DNA from: Oscillospiraceae bacterium
Lineage (GTDB): Bacteria; Bacillota; Clostridia; Oscillospirales; Ruminococcaceae
Reading direction: 5' to 3'
NCBI GenBank assembly: GCA_020024185.1
Contig: JAHHUD010000025.1
Location: forward strand, 1-19,204
Length of the DNA: 19,204 nt
In this document: positions 16,888 to 19,204 of the stretch, piece after piece
Layout of the letters: each line of letters begins with the position of its first letter
Numbering within the stretch: position 1 is the stretch's first letter
Position numbers and translations under genes: made by a program
The notes under the pieces: model-generated
What the model was told of the DNA's origin: nothing
Seen by the model: the letters and a program-made list of their open reading frames with translations, nothing else
The model's database searches: none

Positions 16888-16953
16888 AATTTTGTTAAAT
16901 AAATTTCTGTTTTAATATAAAATAATTAAAATGAAAATTTTAATGTATTATCT

Positions 16954-17601
16954 TTATATATGGAAACATTTTTGAATAGATTTGTGTTCACCTAAGACAA
17001 GAATTGATTTGTCTTCTTCCAATAATGTGTCAGGTGTAATAACCATATTTAATTTTCCGTTATCTCTAACACCAAGAATATTTATGCCGTATTTTTTTCT
17101 GATATCAATTTGGTATACTGTTTTTCCGTCCCATTCAGGAGGAACAGTTAACTCAAAAATAGAGTAATCACAGTCAATTTCAATATAGTCAAGAATATGG
17201 TCTGATGTACAACGAATAGCTGTCCAGTTTGCAAGTTGTTTTTCAGGATAAACGACTTCATCTGCACCGTTTCTAAGTAAGAATTTTTCCTGTACACCTG
17301 TTGATGCTCTTGCAATAACTTTTGATGCACCAAGTTCTTTTAAAAGAGATGCTGTTTCAAGAGAACTTTGAAAATCATCACCAATGGCAACAATACATAC
17401 ATCAAAGTTACCAATACCTAATGAAGAAAGAAATTCTTCATTTGTGCTATCACCGATTTGAGCATTTGTAACATATGGAAGAACAGCATGAACTCTTTCT
17501 TCGTTAATGTCTACTGCCATAATCTGATGATTTAAATCATACAATTTCATTGCAATATGTCTGCCAAATCTTCCGAGACCAATCAATAATACCGTTTTCA
17601 T
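16954..17601 (-). CDS. ktrA: KtrA/TrkA-type RCK regulatory subunit of K+ uptake
   Basis: This cytoplasmic ring-forming subunit gates the KtrB membrane pore in response to nucleotides. The 215-residue protein has an N-terminal RCK_N Rossmann domain with GLGRFG at 8-13 and an acidic Asp-31 at the end of the second strand (AVDINEERV). A C-terminal RCK_C (TrkA_C) domain follows at about 135-215. One RCK_N/RCK_C unit is the KtrA size, unlike the double-length E. coli TrkA. In Staphylococcus aureus and Bacillus the RCK_C domain of KtrA binds c-di-AMP, which shuts uptake; this copy may do the same, but the binding residues were not checked. AAGGAG lies 7 nt before its ATG, 12 nt after the end of the upstream ktrB, so the two form an operon. 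Confidence 0.95.
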   Translation of the reverse strand: MKTVLLIGLGRFGRHIAMKLYDLNHQIMAVDINEERVHAVLPYVTNAQIGDSTNEEFLSSLGIGNFDVCIVAIGDDFQSSLETASLLKELGASKVIARASTGVQEKFLLRNGADEVVYPEKQLANWTAIRCTSDHILDYIEIDCDYSIFELTVPPEWDGKTVYQIDIRKKYGINILGVRDNGKLNMVITPDTLLEEDKSILVLGEHKSIQKCFHI

Positions 17602-17613
17602 TATATTCTCCTT

Positions 17614-18942
17614 TTATCCAACAGTTAATTTTTCTTGAGGCAGTCTTGATGTATTTCCTTGTCTGCTGGAAACTGCAGCAAATATAAGAGTTAACCCACC
17701 AACTCTGCCTAGATACATTAATAAAATCAAAATTATGCGGGATGTAGTTCCAAGTGATGGTGTTATGCCCAAACTTAGACCAACTGTACCAACAGCAGAT
17801 GCAGTTTCAAACAGACAGGTTAAGAGTGGCAAATTTTCTATACTACTAATTATAAGACCACCAGTTAAAAATAGAACTAAATACATAGTTAAAACAGTTG
17901 ACGCTGTGCGCACAATATCATCATCTATTCTGCGTCCAAAGAAATGTGTATGTTCTCTGTGACGGAACACAGAAATAGAAGTTGAAAGCATAACAGCGAG
18001 TGTTGTTGTTTTCATACCACCAGCAGTAGAGCCAGGAGAACCACCAATTATCATTAGAAAGATAATAATTGCAATACCAGTTTCACTTATCAATGATAGA
18101 TTTACTGTATTAAAACCAGCTGTTCTTGGAGTAACAGCTTGGAATAAAGAAACAAGAAAACGTTCTCCAGTTTGCATTTTTGAAAATTCAAACATGTAAA
18201 AATATAAAGTAGGCAAAATAATCAAAACAGCTGTTGTGATAAGAATTACTTTACTTTGCATTTTATATTTTTTTAAATGAAATTTGTTTCTGGAAATATC
18301 ATCCCATGTTGTGAACCCGATACCACCAACAATAATTAAAGACATGATAGTAATGTTAATTATAGGGTTATTTACAAAATAAACAAGAGATGAATATTGC
18401 TCTTTCACGCCCATAAGGTCAAAACCTGCGTTACAAAATGCAGAAATTGAATGGAATAAGCTATACCAAATACCTTTTAATAAGCCCATTTCTTTGCAGA
18501 AAACAGGGGACATAACCAAAGCACCAAGAATTTCACAAACTAAAGTGATTTTTATTATAAAACCAGTCAACTTTATAATACCACCAACTTTTGGAGCAGA
18601 AATTGCTTCTTGCATTGTACTTCTTTGCTTTAAACTGATTTTTTTGCCGGAAAGTATGTACATAGAAACAGCCACGGTTACAATACCCATACCACCAATT
18701 TGAATAAGCAGTATAATTATTGATTGTCCAAAGGTTGACCAATAAGTTGCGGTGTCTTGAACTATCAGACCTGTAACACACACGGCAGAAGTTGATGTAA
18801 ATAACGCATCCATGAAACTTGCACCTTGGTGATCTTGAGTAGCGATAGGAAGCATCAAAAATAGACTACCAACAAGTATTGTCGCCATAAAGCCAAGGAT
18901 TATTATTTGCGCAGAAGATAATCTTTTTATGATTATATGCAT
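17614..18942 (-). CDS. ktrB: KtrB/TrkH-type potassium uptake membrane subunit
   Basis: This is the membrane pore of the Ktr potassium uptake system. The 442-residue protein shows four pore-loop repeats with filter glycines: VCVTGL (about 54-59), FCNAGFD, PRTAGFNT and GTVGLSLG, with membrane helices between. It is followed after 12 nt by ktrA, so the pair is a complete KtrAB system. The ATG at 18942 is preceded by a GGGGG-containing ribosome site about 8 nt upstream. It is clearly related to the second KtrB-like protein at 11930-13285, sharing motif wording around the loops, but differs enough to be an old paralogue, not a recent duplicate. Confidence 0.95.
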   Translation of the reverse strand: MHIIIKRLSSAQIIILGFMATILVGSLFLMLPIATQDHQGASFMDALFTSTSAVCVTGLIVQDTATYWSTFGQSIIILLIQIGGMGIVTVAVSMYILSGKKISLKQRSTMQEAISAPKVGGIIKLTGFIIKITLVCEILGALVMSPVFCKEMGLLKGIWYSLFHSISAFCNAGFDLMGVKEQYSSLVYFVNNPIINITIMSLIIVGGIGFTTWDDISRNKFHLKKYKMQSKVILITTAVLIILPTLYFYMFEFSKMQTGERFLVSLFQAVTPRTAGFNTVNLSLISETGIAIIIFLMIIGGSPGSTAGGMKTTTLAVMLSTSISVFRHREHTHFFGRRIDDDIVRTASTVLTMYLVLFLTGGLIISSIENLPLLTCLFETASAVGTVGLSLGITPSLGTTSRIILILLMYLGRVGGLTLIFAAVSSRQGNTSRLPQEKLTVG

Positions 18943-19016
18943 GAAAATACCCCCATATTTCTCTAACCATTTAAATATTTTATAGTATTTGTATACAATT
19001 TATTTTAATATAACAA

Positions 19017-19046
19017 ATTATATACATGTTAGAAAAACAAACACAA
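19017..19046 (-). promoter_or_regulatory. Possible promoter of ktrB-ktrA
   Basis: On the minus strand a perfect TATAAT (19017-19022) lies 18 nt after TTGTGT (19041-19046), a weak -35 match. It would give a leader of about 70 nt. Other AT-rich matches exist, so this is tentative. Confidence 0.35.
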
Positions 19047-19051
19047 AAATA

Positions 19052-19086
19052 CCACATAAAACTGAAAAAATTCAGTATTTATGAGG
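19052..19086. terminator. Imperfect hairpin, possible terminator
   Basis: An interrupted stem pairs 19052-19066 with 19071-19086 around an AAAA loop; it has one mismatch and one bulged base. T runs follow on both strands (CTTTTTAT on plus, TATTTTT on minus). Most simply it ends a minus-strand gene lying beyond the right edge, but over 110 gene-free bases separate it from the edge. Confidence 0.5.
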
Positions 19087-19204
19087 CTTTTTATAATTTA
19101 TATCAAAAATAAGCTATAGTTAACATATTAAGAAAAATTTTATATTTATTGAGAATAAAATATTTGTGCTATATAATTATTGGTAAAAAATAATATTTTA
19201 TATA

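Larger units (their letters stand above)
18943..19204. other. AT-rich region upstream of ktrB, no gene seen
   Basis: I see no coding sequence here. The region holds a possible ktrB promoter (19017-19046) and an imperfect hairpin (19052-19086). The last 110 bases are featureless and very AT-rich. Confidence 0.5.

Noticed and set aside
16749..16953. Possible fluoride riboswitch upstream of the CLC gene
   Set aside because: The proposed promoter leaves a leader of only about 30 nt, and no GGCGAUGG-like conserved element is seen in the gap.
11930..18942. Recent duplication of the two KtrB/TrkH genes
   Set aside because: The proteins share fold and loop motifs but differ through most of their length, and no flanking direct repeats are visible.
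18943..19204. Possible c-di-AMP (ydaO-type) riboswitch upstream of ktrB
   Set aside because: The region is almost entirely A and T, with none of the G-rich conserved segments that this riboswitch needs, and only a simple hairpin is present.

Overview
The window looks like a chromosomal core region of an AT-rich, low-GC Gram-positive anaerobe. My best guess is class Clostridia, possibly the Lachnospirales. The guess rests on AT-rich coding sequence throughout, strong AGGAGG-type ribosome sites, a CdaA/CdaR pair, a bifunctional Rel, the MBL-HemZ-nucleoside kinase run, and KtrA/KtrB-type potassium transport. No mobile element, CRISPR array, tRNA or rRNA was seen, and no gene looks recently transferred.

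Left two thirds (186-11892, plus strand): ten genes run in one direction with gaps of 0-27 nt or small overlaps, and a strong terminator stands only after the last. They look like one long operon: cdaA (c-di-AMP synthase), cdaR (its membrane regulator), an FAD-dependent dehydrogenase of the COG2509 type, recJ, rel ((p)ppGpp synthetase/hydrolase), dtd (D-aminoacyl-tRNA deacylase), a metallo-beta-lactamase-fold hydrolase, hemZ (radical SAM), a P-loop nucleoside (uridine) kinase, and a small zinc-ribbon protein. Two nucleotide second messengers, c-di-AMP and (p)ppGpp, are therefore made from one transcription unit.

Right third (11930-18942, minus strand): this converges on the operon at a shared terminator. 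Read in the direction of transcription, it holds a two-gene ktrB-ktrA operon, a CLC anion transporter whose selectivity motif differs from the canonical chloride type, a GH13 glycogen branching enzyme resembling the eukaryotic-type subfamily, and a second, orphan KtrB/TrkH. The ktrA, clc and glgB genes are each followed by a hairpin terminator. Promoters can be proposed for clc, glgB and the orphan trkH.

Functionally, c-di-AMP is a known inhibitor of Ktr-type K+ uptake through the RCK_C domain of KtrA in other Firmicutes. The window therefore places the second-messenger synthase near its probable potassium-transport targets, together with an anion antiporter that may serve ion homeostasis. 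This is known biology in an interesting arrangement, and I found no convincing new system. The points most worth checking are the CLC specificity, the shortened nucleoside kinase, the FAD protein inside the c-di-AMP operon, and the terminator/promoter overlap ahead of the orphan trkH.
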